Part shown: piece after piece, positions 35,631 to 46,669 of the stretch | Numbering within the stretch: position 1 is the stretch's first letter | How the letters are laid out: the number at the start of each line of letters is the position of its first letter | Origin: Arthrinium phaeospermum | Lineage: Eukaryota; Ascomycota; Sordariomycetes; Amphisphaeriales; Apiosporaceae | Reading direction: 5' to 3' | Length of the DNA stretch: 64,000 bases | Assembly: GCA_006503535.1 (NCBI GenBank) | Contig: QYRS01000002.1 | Location: forward strand, 4,526,001 to 4,590,000 | Position numbers and translations under genes: made by a program | The notes under the pieces: model-generated | What the model was told of the DNA's origin: nothing | The model's database searches: none | Seen by the model: the letters and a program-made list of their open reading frames with translations, nothing else

Positions 35631-38414
35631 ATGGCCTCGACTAGCATCAGCACCAATCCGACCACAATCCCCACCGGCGCTTCCACGACCCTGGCCTCGC
35701 CTTCGACAACCTCAACTCCCACCACTCACAATCGGAACCTCTCGGCGACCACCAATTCGTCGACCATTTTTACCCAGGCGCCTCGTGCGCCCTCTTCTGC
35801 TTCGGCATCCCAGCCGTTGGCAACTTCGTCCAGCAGTACCTTGAATGCTGCCCCTGCGCATCCAGACTTCAAGATGTCGCAACCTCAACCTTCGTCGCAG
35901 CAGTCCTTGACGATGACCCAGCCCTCCTCACAGCAGATCTACCGTCAATTCTCAGATTCCCAATCACGCCTGTCGCATAGCAACAGCCAACAGCCGCCTA
36001 ATGATGGCTTCAACATCTACTCGGTTAGTCTCTTTTTTCTCCCCCTGTTCTGCGCCTTGAAATATCAAGCCATGCTTGTCGCTTCTATAGGGTTCCCACT
36101 AACATTTGCTGATCCTGAATCTAGGCCGTGTACTCGGGCGTAGACGTATACGAGATGGAAGTGAACGGGATAGCAGTCATGCGCCGGAGAAACGACAGCT
36201 GGCTTAATGCGACTCAAATCCTCAAAGTGGCCGGTGTCGATAAAGGCAAGCGCACGAAGATACTCGAGAAGGAGATCCAGACGGGGGAGCACGAAAAGGT
36301 CCAAGGCGGCTATGGAAAGTACCAAGGGACTTGGATAAAATTCGAGCGTGGTGTCGAAGTCTGCCGCCAGTACGGCGTCGAGGAACTCCTGCGTCCTCTG
36401 TTAACGTACGACATGGGTCAAGATGGAGGTATCGCCGGCAGGGGCGACTTCAATACCCCGACCAAGGAGCAGGCCATGGCGGCGCAGAGAAAGCGAATGT
36501 ACAACAACCAGAACAACGTTACGGATTCTCGGACCAACGGCCTCTCTGGAACCTTTTTCAAGAACATCTCGAGTTCGGCTTCCAATGCAGTCGCAGCTAT
36601 CAGCAAGGCTCGCCTTGATTCGCCGGGCCCGAGGGGACGTCATGGATCAGCCAGGCCACCCAGTTTCAGTCGCCAATCATCGATGCAAAACGCCGACGAT
36701 TTCCCCGGTAACTCGCAACAGAGCTTTGCGTCAGACTACGGCAATGTGGACTCGGCTTATTCCACCCAAAACACAAACATCTTCCAAGGCGGCGATGAGC
36801 CTGCCCGGAAGCGCCAGAGAGTCATTACGCCGGCAGACAGTTTCGGCTACGCATCGCAATCTATGGAAATGTACGCCAATACGTATCCCGGCTCACCCAC
36901 CGAGCCCAATGAGTCTTTCATCTATTCTGCCGCCGGATACAATATGCACGCAGCAGATGACGGCGTCCCTCTGCCGCCTCTAGCTTATGAGGTATCTTCT
37001 GAGGCTGAGCAGAAGCGAAATATGCTGATGGCCCTCTTCTTGGATGCCAGTGCTAAGGACTTCTCTAAGAGTGAGGCCTTGCAGACACTCACGCCCCTTG
37101 ACCTCGATGCCCCCATCGACTCGGCTAGTAATACCGCTCTTCATTGGGCGGCAACACTGGCGCGGCTGCCCTTGCTGAGAGCGCTGATATCAGCTGGCGC
37201 AGACCCATGCCGTGTCAATGGAGGTGGCGAGACTGCCCTGATGAGAGCTTGTTGCGTTACCAACAATTCGGACCAAGTCTCGTTCCCAGATTTGCTTGAC
37301 GTGATCGGCAGTACAATCGAAATCAGGGATAGCAAAGGTAGGACCTTGTTGCACCACATTGCTGTGACGAGTGCCGTGAAGGGTCGGAGTCACTCAAGTC
37401 GGTACTATCTTGAAAGCTTGCTGGAATGGGTTGTGCGACAAGGCAGCGCGCCGAGCAGTCAGGCCACCGCCAACGGAAACGGTAACGCTGGTCCAAGGAT
37501 AAATCTCGGCCGGTTCATGAGCGAGATTGTTAATGCCCAAGACAAGGCTGGTGACACAGCCCTTAATATTGCTGCCCGGATCGGAAACAGGAGCATAATA
37601 TCCCAGTTGCTTGAGGTAGGAGCAGATCCCGGCATTTCGAACAAAGCTGGGTTACGGCCGCAAGACTTTGGCGTCGGTGGTAATGTGGGCGAAGATGGTC
37701 TCAACGGTGACCTTGTCGACGCCAATGGTGTCATTGCCAACAACCAGAAGAGCCGCGAGAGCAGCGATGAAATCATCACCTGTAAGTCTTGCATCGCTAT
37801 AGTATTTGGAAAATTGACTGACACTCACAGCGATAACGCACCTTCTGAACGAGACATCCACAAGCTTTCAAACAGAGCTGAAGAAGAAGCAAGTGGATCT
37901 CGATACGCTTCATGCTTCGCTCAGAACCACTTCGACAACACTAAATGACGCCAAACGGACTCTGGAGTCTCTTCAAACAGCGGCTAAATCACAGTCGCTC
38001 ACACGACAGAAGATTTACAACCTTTCTCGAGGCAGAGACGAGGAGCAAAGCCGTCTGCTCCGCCTAGAACAGACTCAGGGGCCCATGGATCCCAGCAGTA
38101 GTGCCTGGGAGACCGAGCTGGCCGCACAAACAGTGGATGATGCGAGCCTCCCTAGCGCAGCTTTGTTGCGCGCAAGGATACAAGCTCTCAAAGTACGGAC
38201 CGACATGACACGCAAGGCTGTGGGCACACTAAAGGGCCGTAGCAAAGACGTGGAAGTTAAATATCGGCGAGTGGTGTCCCTCTGCTCTTCAGTACCTGAA
38301 GAGCATGTTGACGACGTCATCGATGGGCTGTTACGGGCCGTTGAAAGTGAGGGGGACAGTCTAGAAATCGGACGTGTGCGTCGGTTTCTCGGCGGTGTAG
38401 ATGGTGTGGCCTAA
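35631..38414 (+). CDS. MBF complex subunit, APSES DNA-binding and ankyrin-repeat protein (Mbp1/Res-type), 877 aa, three exons
   Basis: DNA-binding subunit of the G1/S transcription complex MBF. Exons are 35631-36023, 36125-37781 and 37831-38414; introns are 101 bases (with a CACTAAC branch site) and 49 bases; 2634 bases close in frame. Residues 1-131 are Ser/Thr/Gln-rich. The APSES/KilA-N domain follows at about 132-240, with YEMEVNGIAVMRRRNDSWLN and the TQILKVAGVDKGKRTKILE helix. Ankyrin repeats lie at about 455-510 (SNTALHWAATLARLPLLRAL) and 600-650 (GDTALNIAARIGNRSIISQL). A C-terminal coiled coil starts near residue 690 (ELKKKQVDLDTLHASLR) and would mediate pairing with a Swi6/Cdc10-like partner. 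The long N-terminal extension could be absent if translation began further on, but the next in-frame ATG is some 80 codons downstream. Confidence 0.92.
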
Positions 38415-39208
38415 GGATCTATTCGACCTTCTTGAATGGGCATGTGTTTTTTCATTCGACTTTGGCTGCAATGAATGGCGTTCTGGGGGAAGCATACAGG
38501 AAGGAACTGATGAATTCTGCGATGGATTTTGGGGAGGAGATTTCGACTTGACTTCTTTTCTGGTTTGGTGATATGGAAAGCACCAAGTTGCATACTTTTT
38601 CCTCAGGATACACACTATTGTGTGTGTGCCTGCTGTTTCCTGCGGTATAGAGGGACCAAGGGGAGCGAGTTGATGCGTTGGGCGTGAATTTTCTCTGGCC
38701 GAGAACATGGAGAACAAAGGGGTTTCAGTTGAAGAGAGAGAGATACCAAGGCCCGCCCCTTTCTGATCGTTGTTTGAATTTTTTCGGCGGCATACTGCCG
38801 TTTGCCAGAGTGTAGACTTGTGTTTGTCTATGTATGAGTATATACATGACTTGGGTTGTGCATACATACCCCCCCAAAACGAACGAATAAAGACAAACAG
38901 TCAACCTGCATGCATCCAAATTCATCTCGTCGCGCCTTCCTCACAGTGTAGCTCACCTGGTATGTGAATCACATGTAGAATCACTATGCAGTGTGGGGGA
39001 CCAAATGCATTCGATGAACGGCCAATTGTTTTACAGGAGTCCTACTCGGGGGTATCTCAATTCCAAACAGCCCAACCCAAAGCCTGGCTGTACTCCTTAT
39101 CCAGTAACTCCGACATGTGCTTATATACATACAACAAACGTGAGTAATTGATTGACCGCCATGCGCGGGCATACGTTCTTGACCTCTTTCTTTCTCCCAA
39201 GACAAAAC
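38415..39208. other. Convergent 3' intergenic region
   Basis: Lies between the stop codons of the MBF subunit (+) and the Fta1-like gene (-), so it should hold both 3' untranslated regions and polyadenylation sites. No coding signal. Confidence 0.55.
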
Positions 39209-40825
39209 TCAAAGACCAGGAATAGCAGGCAAAGATCCCCAGTCCCGACCCCTCGCCCTCTCGACCAGCCCATCCAGGAGCCTCCACGCCGACCGACTGC
39301 CGTCCTCGGGCGGCGGCCTGAAGACCTTGATGCGGCCCTCGGACAGCACGAAGCCCTCGCAGGCGATGCGCAGGATCCGGACGCCGGGGTGGAACATGTT
39401 GAGGGCGAGGTGCCGGTCCAGATACATCCCCAAGGCTTCTGTGAAGGGCTCCTTCAGCGTTGCAGGTGTTGCTTGATCGTCTTCATCACCTTCCGGGCTC
39501 CGCCAGGTCCAGCCCTCGTCGTCTCGGCCGCCGGCTAGCTTGCGTCGGCGCGATGGCGACATCATCGTTAGCTTATCGGCACCCCCGGTGTTCGAGGACT
39601 GTTCGCCGGCTTTCCGTTTGCCTTTGCGCTTGGTGTTCCCGGATGCCTCTTCGTCGCGGTCTTGAACGGCTTGCTGGCCGGCGCGGATGAAGCGGCGCAC
39701 TTCCTCGGCGGGCACGATGATGTCGATCGCCTTCAGGCCCAGTGTCTTTGGATGACTATCGTTGGTATTGGTGTCGCCGTTCTTCTTCGTATCGGCCACT
39801 GCATCTGCTGAGTCTCCTTGCTGTTGCTGCTGTTGTTCTCTCTTTTCCGCTTCCGAAGTAAGAGACTCGTCGAGAACATGGAAGCCTAGCGAGAGTACGA
39901 CGTCTTTGACCAGGCCGCGGCGTCGATTGTCGTCGTTTCCGCTCACGCCCGAGTTCGCATGCCAGGCGGCCCAGCTCGAGACCACACTGCGCGTGCCCAG
40001 GCGCAGGGGCCGGATGCGCACGTCGAAGGTGCGGGCGAGGAAGTCGTTGAGGACGGTCCGCAGGGGCGCGGGCATGCGGAGAAGCAAGAGTGGCAGGTGC
40101 ATGAACTGCCTCCGGTCCGCGACGAGGTCGGAGGCGTTATCGTGAGATGTCCATTGAGAGGCAGCTGCTGTGTTTTCTCCTCCGTCCTCGGTGCCGTCGC
40201 TATTCTGGTAGAGCCGCGGCAAGAGGCAGGCGGCGAAGGTGTTGTTCTCGTAGCGCAGCTCTACGCTCAGCGCCCGGGCATCGACGTTTCGGTCTCGGTC
40301 GTCTTCGCTTTCGGGGTTCTCGTCGTCGTCGGCGTCGGCGTCCTCTTCCCGACTGCCCAGTTCGGCACTCCCTTCCCGTTGTTGTTGTTGCCGGCGCCGC
40401 CGTTGTGCTGCTTGACGACTGCCCTTAGCACGCCGCGGTAGCAGCTTGCGGAGGGGCACCCAGCGCCAGTCCACGCTCTCCAGTGCGCCCGCCCGGCCTA
40501 GCGTCGCGTCCTCGGATGACGAGGATGTGAGACCAACCTGGACACCACGCACTACATCGCCGACGAGGGTGTCGCGTAGGCGCTTCGACAGGGTCTGCAG
40601 TCGGGCCTTGTTCAAGCGCTCCGGGCCCAGGTAGAGTGGGGATGCGCGATAGAGAGCGAAGGTGGTGTTGAAGAGGGTCGGGAGCGGGTGGTCGTCATGG
40701 TGGTCGCCGGCGTCTTCTTCATCTTGGTCGTCAGAAGCGGCAGGAGCAGGAGACGACGACGAGGCGCGGGGCTCTGGTGGTGGAGAAGGTGGTGGAGGGG
40801 CGACACGCTTTCGTTTGGGCGGCAT
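39209..40825 (-). CDS. CENP-L/Fta1-like kinetochore subunit (Sim4 complex), 538 aa
   Basis: Resembles the fungal Fta1 (CENP-L) family, a component of the constitutive centromere-associated network at the inner kinetochore. The N-terminal part starts MPPKRKR with a proline/acidic linker, followed by the conserved entry FNTTFALYRASPLYLG and a basic helix leading to DTLVGDVVRGVQVGL. The middle alternates conserved strands (SVELRYENNTFAACLLP, MPAPLRTVLNDFLARTFDVRI) with charged or Gln-rich insertions, and the end (FTEALGMYLDRHLALNMFHP, then VRILRIACEGFVLSEGRIKVF) is a good match for the C-terminal domain. The start is the ATG at 40825; an upstream in-frame extension opens only at a non-ATG codon. 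It is intronless. Assignment rests on recognised segments, not on a profile search. Confidence 0.72.
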   Translation of the reverse strand: MPPKRKRVAPPPPSPPPEPRASSSSPAPAASDDQDEEDAGDHHDDHPLPTLFNTTFALYRASPLYLGPERLNKARLQTLSKRLRDTLVGDVVRGVQVGLTSSSSEDATLGRAGALESVDWRWVPLRKLLPRRAKGSRQAAQRRRRQQQQREGSAELGSREEDADADDDENPESEDDRDRNVDARALSVELRYENNTFAACLLPRLYQNSDGTEDGGENTAAASQWTSHDNASDLVADRRQFMHLPLLLLRMPAPLRTVLNDFLARTFDVRIRPLRLGTRSVVSSWAAWHANSGVSGNDDNRRRGLVKDVVLSLGFHVLDESLTSEAEKREQQQQQQGDSADAVADTKKNGDTNTNDSHPKTLGLKAIDIIVPAEEVRRFIRAGQQAVQDRDEEASGNTKRKGKRKAGEQSSNTGGADKLTMMSPSRRRKLAGGRDDEGWTWRSPEGDEDDQATPATLKEPFTEALGMYLDRHLALNMFHPGVRILRIACEGFVLSEGRIKVFRPPPEDGSRSAWRLLDGLVERARGRDWGSLPAIPGL

Positions 40826-40843
40826 CTTGTGTGTGTTTCTTTC

Positions 40844-40850
40844 CGCGAAA
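40844..40850 (-). promoter_or_regulatory. TTTCGCG (E2F/MBF-type) motif
   Basis: TTTCGCG on the minus strand, 19 bases before the Fta1-like start codon. It would be leader or core promoter. Confidence 0.4.
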
Positions 40851-40977
40851 GAAGATGTGCTGGGTCGCGCTGCTGCCCGAAGCTGGTTGGCGCTTTGGGG
40901 TTGTGTGGTATGCGGGAAGCTGTCACCCCTCCCTTGCGCAACTTGCACAGCTCTTGTTCAGGGTTCAGTCCAAGTAA

Positions 40978-40983
40978 ACGCGT
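40978..40983. promoter_or_regulatory. ACGCGT MCB box
   Basis: A palindromic ACGCGT, the classical MBF binding site, about 153 bases before the Fta1-like start codon. Kinetochore genes are often cell-cycle regulated; the pair of motifs makes that plausible here. Confidence 0.45.
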
Positions 40984-41527
40984 CGGGAATCGGGACAAGG
41001 GTCCTGGAGCGAGTTGGTTCGCGGCGGGGGCTGTATAGTAGATTATTCTCAGGCAGTATATACCGGTCGTCGCGTCCAGACTTTTGTGGTTCTGGGTCAA
41101 TTGGACGACCTTTTCTCGTTGATGTTTGAGAAACACGTCTAATTCATTGGACGTTGACCAGCATCTGTTGATACGCACGCGCTAGAGTGAAGGGCTTGGC
41201 TGCAGCTCCTTGACGCTCTAGGCCCCCCAGGGTGCTACTACGGCGCTGCAGTGGGGTCGCCCACGCTAGAACTTTAGGCACATCATGCCCGCTATTTTTG
41301 TGACGTCTTGTTTCATCCCGTGGGTCGTCTGTCTTGTATACTTCCCTGAGTGAACCACTCAGCCACTGACAACTTCATGAGAACAATGCATTAATCTCGA
41401 TGCATCCTGATCCTACAACATCACCGACTCGAGTATCAGATTGAGATAGTACCTTTGTGTCTTCTTTAGTGAACACAAGCATCTGACTAAGTACATAAAG
41501 ACTGCTTGCTTGCTGTTCGTCAACACA

Positions 41528-42736
41528 ATGAGTTCGCCAACAACAGAGCAGGATCCAGACACTGCCTCGGCGTCTCTTGAAGAGTCTCAAGTATTTCACA
41601 AATTCGCCCAACTCCCGCCCGAGATCCGCCATCACATCTTCTCTGCCGCCATACCAAAGCCCGGCATCAACTTCTTCAATCTCCACACTTTCCCAAATGA
41701 CCACCCGGGCGCTAACCGGAGCACCTCGCCTCCCTCCCTCTATCTGGACATGCGCCGCATGGCCATAGAGGACGACGATGAGGATGTCGCCGAGTACGAT
41801 CCCTCCTGTTGGCAGGCTCGCCACGCCCTGCGCCAGACTTGCCGTGAGGCCAGATCCGTCTGCGCCATCCCCGAGGACAAGCGCATCCCCATCACGCTGA
41901 CTGTTCCCAAACGCGGCTTATTCGTCCGCGCTGGGGACGGCCTGCTCCGGTCCATGATGCCGCTAGAAGCCCCGCGCCGCAGAAACAGCGATGACGAGGA
42001 GCCACCGGCAGATCTCCCCGAGACTGAGTCGGTCGTGCACCGCGTCGTCGATGTGTCCGCAGACGAGCTGTTCGTGCTCTCGGTCGAGAACTGCAGCTTC
42101 AATCTGCCCTTTGAAGAGAGCCCAGCCCTGAGGGGCGAGGATGACGATGACGACGATGACGACTCTATGGGCTGGTCTTTCGACCCCGAGTTCCGGCCTT
42201 GCGGGGTGGGCCGCCGTGGAAGTCGTTTCCTGGGCATTCCGGCGTCTAAGTTCTGCATCGGTCTAGCCCGGCCCCCAAACGACAGCACCGTCTCGGCGCT
42301 GCAGGAGGCTTACATGGCCATCTGGTGCGCCGTGACTGGCTGGGACCCGATCGTGCCGATGCTGCAGTCCCCCGAGGCCGCGCGGCTGCTTACCGACGAC
42401 TCCTTCCCCGCCATGGAGGCCCACGTCGCCGTGTTTGACGAGATCTTCCAGGCCCAGGAGTCGAGCTTGGCCGTGTTTGAGGACTCGTGCGACTTCGTCG
42501 GGCGGCCCAAGCCGACCCACCGGAGGATACGACCGTTCACGGTGGCCTATCGGGATCGTTGGGACGACCGGTACACGGAGGTGGCTACGCATGACGATGA
42601 TTACTTTCCTATCGAGTCCATCGTTTGGCCGACGCTTACGGCGAGGACGCTCATTAAGCTGGGGCCTGAGAAGTCGGATGTGCGGGAGAGGTATATGAGG
42701 TCGGCTATTCTGCAGTCGCCCAAAAGGCCGAAATAG
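41528..42736 (+). CDS. 2EXR-domain protein (F-box-like N terminus), 402 aa
   Basis: Member of a large fungal family with an N-terminal F-box-like 2EXR domain: FHKFAQLPPEIRHHIFSAAI at about residues 23-42, then ARHALRQTCREARSV at about 97-111, the two landmarks of the family. Acidic low-complexity runs follow, including a stretch of seven Asp near residue 205. The start is the ATG at 41528; the open frame extends six codons upstream without an ATG. No intron. Molecular role is unknown; such proteins are often lineage-expanded and variable. It is divergent from the Fta1-like gene. Confidence 0.8.
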   Translation: MSSPTTEQDPDTASASLEESQVFHKFAQLPPEIRHHIFSAAIPKPGINFFNLHTFPNDHPGANRSTSPPSLYLDMRRMAIEDDDEDVAEYDPSCWQARHALRQTCREARSVCAIPEDKRIPITLTVPKRGLFVRAGDGLLRSMMPLEAPRRRNSDDEEPPADLPETESVVHRVVDVSADELFVLSVENCSFNLPFEESPALRGEDDDDDDDDSMGWSFDPEFRPCGVGRRGSRFLGIPASKFCIGLARPPNDSTVSALQEAYMAIWCAVTGWDPIVPMLQSPEAARLLTDDSFPAMEAHVAVFDEIFQAQESSLAVFEDSCDFVGRPKPTHRRIRPFTVAYRDRWDDRYTEVATHDDDYFPIESIVWPTLTARTLIKLGPEKSDVRERYMRSAILQSPKRPK

Positions 42737-42992
42737 GGGTTACATTCGAACCCCCGCAAGGTTGCGGTTTCAATTTGAAGATATGCCGATACGACAGCAA
42801 TTTCTCAATTAATGCAGAGGGGTACCTAGTTCTTCAGTGAAATCCCTGGGCTTTCTCTCTTCGGAACTTTCTAGAATAACAGTATTTTGAGATGTGACAT
42901 GAAAGCTGTCCTTGCATATCTATACCAACCTATATCCACAACCAAAAAAGACTGCTCCGTTTCCCAACTTCAACCCAACAGACCAGTAGCTA

Positions 42993-45025
42993 CTAATACT
43001 CGAATCTCCATCGCGGATCCGAGTCACCCTTCCAGTCGGAGAACCCCTCTGCGACGGGTGCGGCTGCACCGCCCGACACCTGCGCCGCCACCTCATCCCT
43101 TCTCCTGTTCTCCCGCCTCAGACGCCACCAGAGAATCGAGACGACAACGACATTGGCCAGAAGGTACGCCAGCGCCATAGAATGGCCCACGACGAACCGC
43201 GGGCCGTCGGCGGACCGGTAGAGCTGCGTCCCCAGCACGGCGCCCAGGTTGCCGATGCTGATCTGCATGGCGTTGGCGACGGCGCGCTTGGTCTGGCCGG
43301 ACACGTTGATGGCGGGCCACGACAGCACGAGGGCGACGGCCGGGTAGATGCCGCCGGCGGCGAAGAAGGTGCCCAGATACGAAACGCCGGGCCGCTCGCG
43401 CGGGGTCGTGTTGCCCAGCAGGATGGCGTAGCCAATGGCGCCGAAGAGGGAGGAGCCGGCGATGAAGAGGGCGCGCTGGCCCGTGCGCTCCGAGAGGACG
43501 GCGGCGGCGAGGGTGGTCAGGAAGGCGAAGGCGTATGGCGGGACGGTGAGGAGTTGGGCTTTGGCGGCGGTGTAGCCTAGGCTGGAGATGATGGTGGGCT
43601 GGGGGTAACAAATCAGTTATGAGGTCTCTTCCACGAATAACAAGTTCTATGCAAGAAGAACAAAATAAAGAAAACCCCATTGATTGAGATTAAGGTCGAC
43701 TTACCAGGAATAGGGACAGGGTGTATAGTGGCAAGCTCATGGTGTGGAATCCGAGCCCATACAGCCAACAGTTCCCATCCTTCAGCGCGTCGGACACGGC
43801 CGACCAGGTGAACTTTTCGTCGTTGGTCGCGTCGCTGTCGGCGGCGAGGCGCTGGTGGATGTAGCGCCGCTCGTCCTCCGTTAGAAACTTGGCCGTCTTG
43901 GGGTAGTTGTGGATGAACCAGTATGCTGCGAAGGCGACCAGCACCGTCAAGATACCTTCCTGTTGTCGCAGACTCTGGTCAGTATGCGCTTTTGTTGCTG
44001 TCGGCTTCAGACTCTTATTAGACTCACAAGAATGAAGATCCAACGCCATCCGTTTTCCCATACTACGCCGGCCATCCGCCCAATTCCCTACAGCGAGACA
44101 TTGTCAACATCGTTCAGAGAAGGAAACTTGTGTGGAACGTGTAGGTAAACGTTATCCCACATACATAAGCTAGGACTCCTCCAAAAGCGCCGGCCAGCGA
44201 AGCCGCACTGAAGAAGAGCGATATGCGATACTGGCGCTCTCGGCGTTTATACCTAGTCGATGGAAATTAGTCACGTTGTCCGTAGAGCACATATTGTTTT
44301 ACGATCACAGTCGCGAAACGTACCACATCGAGAAGTAGTACACGACACCCGGGAAGAGACCCGATTCGGTGATGCCCAGGAAGAACCGCGCGACAAAGAA
44401 GCCAGGCATATCTTGCACGATACCGAGAAGCGTCGCCACGATGCCCCAGGCGATGGTCAGGGTCGGCAGCCATACCCGCGGGCTCGTCCTTTTGAGGATG
44501 ATGTTGCAGGGGATCTGTTGTCAGGTATCGTTATTAGGGGGCTGTGGCTTCGCGACTGGGGATGAAGCCCGTACCTCGAATATCACGTATGCGACGAAAT
44601 ACAGTGTCAAGCCTGTTAGATACTGGTTTCCGGCTATTTGAGGAAGATGAGACGGAGACGTCAGCTTTGAGACATTCGTATCCAAGAGAGGTTTTGGGAA
44701 GATGTACGTACTCATGTGAAGATCGTCCAGCATGCCTTCGATTCGCGCATTGCCCACTGATCATGAGACTCCATATCAGCATAGTTTCTTATTGTTCATT
44801 CAGCTGTACTCAATTGGAGTTTTGTTTACCATTGCTTCGGTCCAGAAACGAAAGGAGGTACAAGACCCCGACGGCGGGCAAGAGGTTGTAGTCGAGCTTC
44901 CGCAGGAGCTTCTTCTCGTTGACAGGTGCGCCGCCGCCGCCATTGACTTCGGTATCCGAGTCCGCTGGGGTGTCAATGATCGGACTCTTTCTCTCGTCCG
45001 AGTCAGCCATTTTCGCTGTTGCCAT
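42993..45025 (-). CDS. Major facilitator transporter, anion:cation symporter (Dal5-like) family, 499 aa, eight exons
   Basis: Plasma-membrane uptake carrier of the Dal5/allantoate-permease type, which moves small organic anions or vitamins with protons. Minus-strand exons are 45025-44830, 44756-44712, 44633-44575, 44514-44324, 44252-44165, 44087-44028, 43959-43705 and 43598-42993; all introns are GT..AG and 60 to 106 bases, and 1500 bases close in frame. Family landmarks are LLSFLDRSNVGNARIEGM after the first helix, TGNQYLTGLTLYFVAYVIFE, PCNIILKR, and the ARFFLGITESGLFPGVVYY helix. A cytoplasmic N terminus of about 45 residues precedes helix 1, and the C-terminal tail is short and charged. 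Substrate cannot be read from sequence. It lies 256 bases from the 2EXR gene, tail to tail. Confidence 0.9.
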
Positions 45026-45768
45026 GATACAGTCTGCCCTTGTAGAACATATACGTGGGAAGACAGGCCAAAATGGTCAATTATACGGCACCTTTCTCAA
45101 AATGTGAGGAAGGCTTTAATCTATTCTATAAATGCAACAGGTTCAATCCCGTCATCTTAATTCTGTCGGTAATCTCTACAAGGGACCCCCAGTTGATGAT
45201 GAAATCCAAGATACGTGAGTGTCGACCATATGGTGCTCACGGAAATCCGGATGATCTGATTGGCTCACGTGTCGAGCACGCCTTATCACCAATGGTTCAC
45301 GACATGTTTCTGGTCCCCGCTAATTCGGTAACGAGCGATTACGCGATCTACTCTCCGCGGCCAAGTAATACTAGATTTCGTATAGTGTTTTCACTATGTG
45401 ACTTAGCAACTGCAAGGATGCATAGCAATAGGTGGGGGTTTGTAGGAGCTCACCCCCGATCGCGAGGGATCCCGGTGCGGGCGCTGCTGGGCTTGCTTGC
45501 GGTACCGACATGTCAGCACGTCATCCAAGTGTGGAACTGTAGCTTCCTGAGAGGGAAACCTGAAGAAAGCTATCTAGTGTTGATTACCAGATTAGTAGGG
45601 TATCACTTTTTGGATTTCCTTCTATGTCTAAGTGGTTAGTGTTACACGAGCATAGTCTCCTCCAGGGGTTGTTCGAGCTCCATCCTCCATCCTCCATCAT
45701 ATCTTATGTCCGCCGCCAAGCTCTAAAGCCACTCCTGCTCATAATCGTCGTAATGGCCAGCATCAGCA
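45026..45768. other. Intergenic, no gene seen
   Basis: Promoter side of the Dal5-like gene and 3' side of the reductase gene. A 194-codon frame on the plus strand shows no family features. A GGTTCAATCCC word at about 45139 resembles a tRNA B box, but no cloverleaf can be drawn around it. Confidence 0.5.
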
Positions 45769-46669
45769 TCAGATCGGATCCAGCATGGTCATGCGTCCAA
45801 AAGCCGAGTTATTTAGTATCCGAAACCCCCCAATCGTCTGCACCCCGTCCCCCCCGACCTGCAGCAGCTTATCGTACCGACCCATGGCCAGCTCGGTCAG
45901 AAAGATCCCGAGCGGCCTCGTGGGACTGAGGATCGAACGACACAGGCTCATGCCCGACCTTAACATGGACTCCATTAGCGACTCCGTCGGGATGTAGGAC
46001 TGAATCGCCTCGTGCGCGCTGCCATCCACCAACCCGGGGCGAACCGACATGGCGTGGAACCCCTTGGCATCTTTATTGGTCATCTCCGCCAGCTCGCACT
46101 CGACCTCGTACTCGGCCCTGACTTTCACCCACCTGACGTGGTCGGGGAAGGGGTTGGGGGCGTCCGTCCCCGCGTCAAGGCAAGAGACGTAGATGAAACG
46201 GAAGGGTTCCACGGGCGAGGGGGGCAGATTTTGGGAGGTTTTGGCGGCTTCGATAACGAAGGTCTTGTCGACCTTGATGAGCAGACCTCGGATGGCTTTG
46301 GCGGCTTCGATAGCGAAGGTCTTGTTGATCTTGAAGCAGTCCCTAATCAAGTCATGTTAGATGTGGTCAGGCTGAAGAGCGTGGAGGGAAGGGAAGGTCC
46401 GTCGCCTACTCTTGTCCAACATAATACGAGTGTGTGCCGAGCGCCCAGACGCAGCCTTGAGCCCCTTCCAGTTGCGAGAGGACGGCCGGGTCGTACTTCT
46501 CAAAGTCCTTGATGATGATGACGTTGATGCGCTGGTCGTTGGCGGCCTCGGCCATGGCGACTCGGCGGCGGCTGAGGATGCTGATCTTGGTCACTTCCTT
46601 CATCTTGATCATCGCGTCCAAGACGGCTGAGCCAATGAGGCCTGTGGCCCCTGTGAGAATAAGATGCAT
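45769..46669 (-). CDS. Rossmann-fold NAD(P)-binding reductase/epimerase-like protein, 277 aa, two exons
   Basis: The atypical short-chain dehydrogenase/NmrA-like fold begins MHLILTGATGLIGSAV with the GxxGxxG dinucleotide motif at residues 7-13, then an acidic-basic second strand region (ISILSRRR). Exons are 46669-46410 and 46342-45769 with a 67-base intron, and 834 bases close in frame. The middle segment FRFIYVSCLDAG and the VKVRAEYEVECELAE helix correspond to the active-site strand and following YxxxK-like helix (ARAEYE here). Odd feature: residues just after the intron contain the motif KTF(A/V)IEAAK twice, from an in-frame 57-base duplication, which lengthens the loop between the cofactor and active-site halves. 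The start is the ATG at 46669, not the earlier TTG. Substrate unknown. Confidence 0.75.
46237..46335 (-). repeat. In-frame 57-base internal duplication inside the reductase gene
   Basis: Two 42-base copies (46237-46278 and 46294-46335) lie 57 bases apart and differ at only five positions. On the minus strand both encode K-T-F-(A/V)-I-E-A-A-K in the same frame, so the event added 19 residues. Confidence 0.85.

Larger units (their letters stand above)
40826..41527. promoter_or_regulatory. Divergent promoter of the Fta1-like and 2EXR genes
   Basis: A 702-base interval between divergent starts. On the Fta1 side it carries two MBF-type motifs, listed separately. No coding sequence was recognised. 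Confidence 0.5.

Noticed and set aside
45133..45160. GGTTCAATCCC, a tRNA B-box-like word
   Set aside because: No A box at the right distance and no acceptor or anticodon stem can be paired around it.
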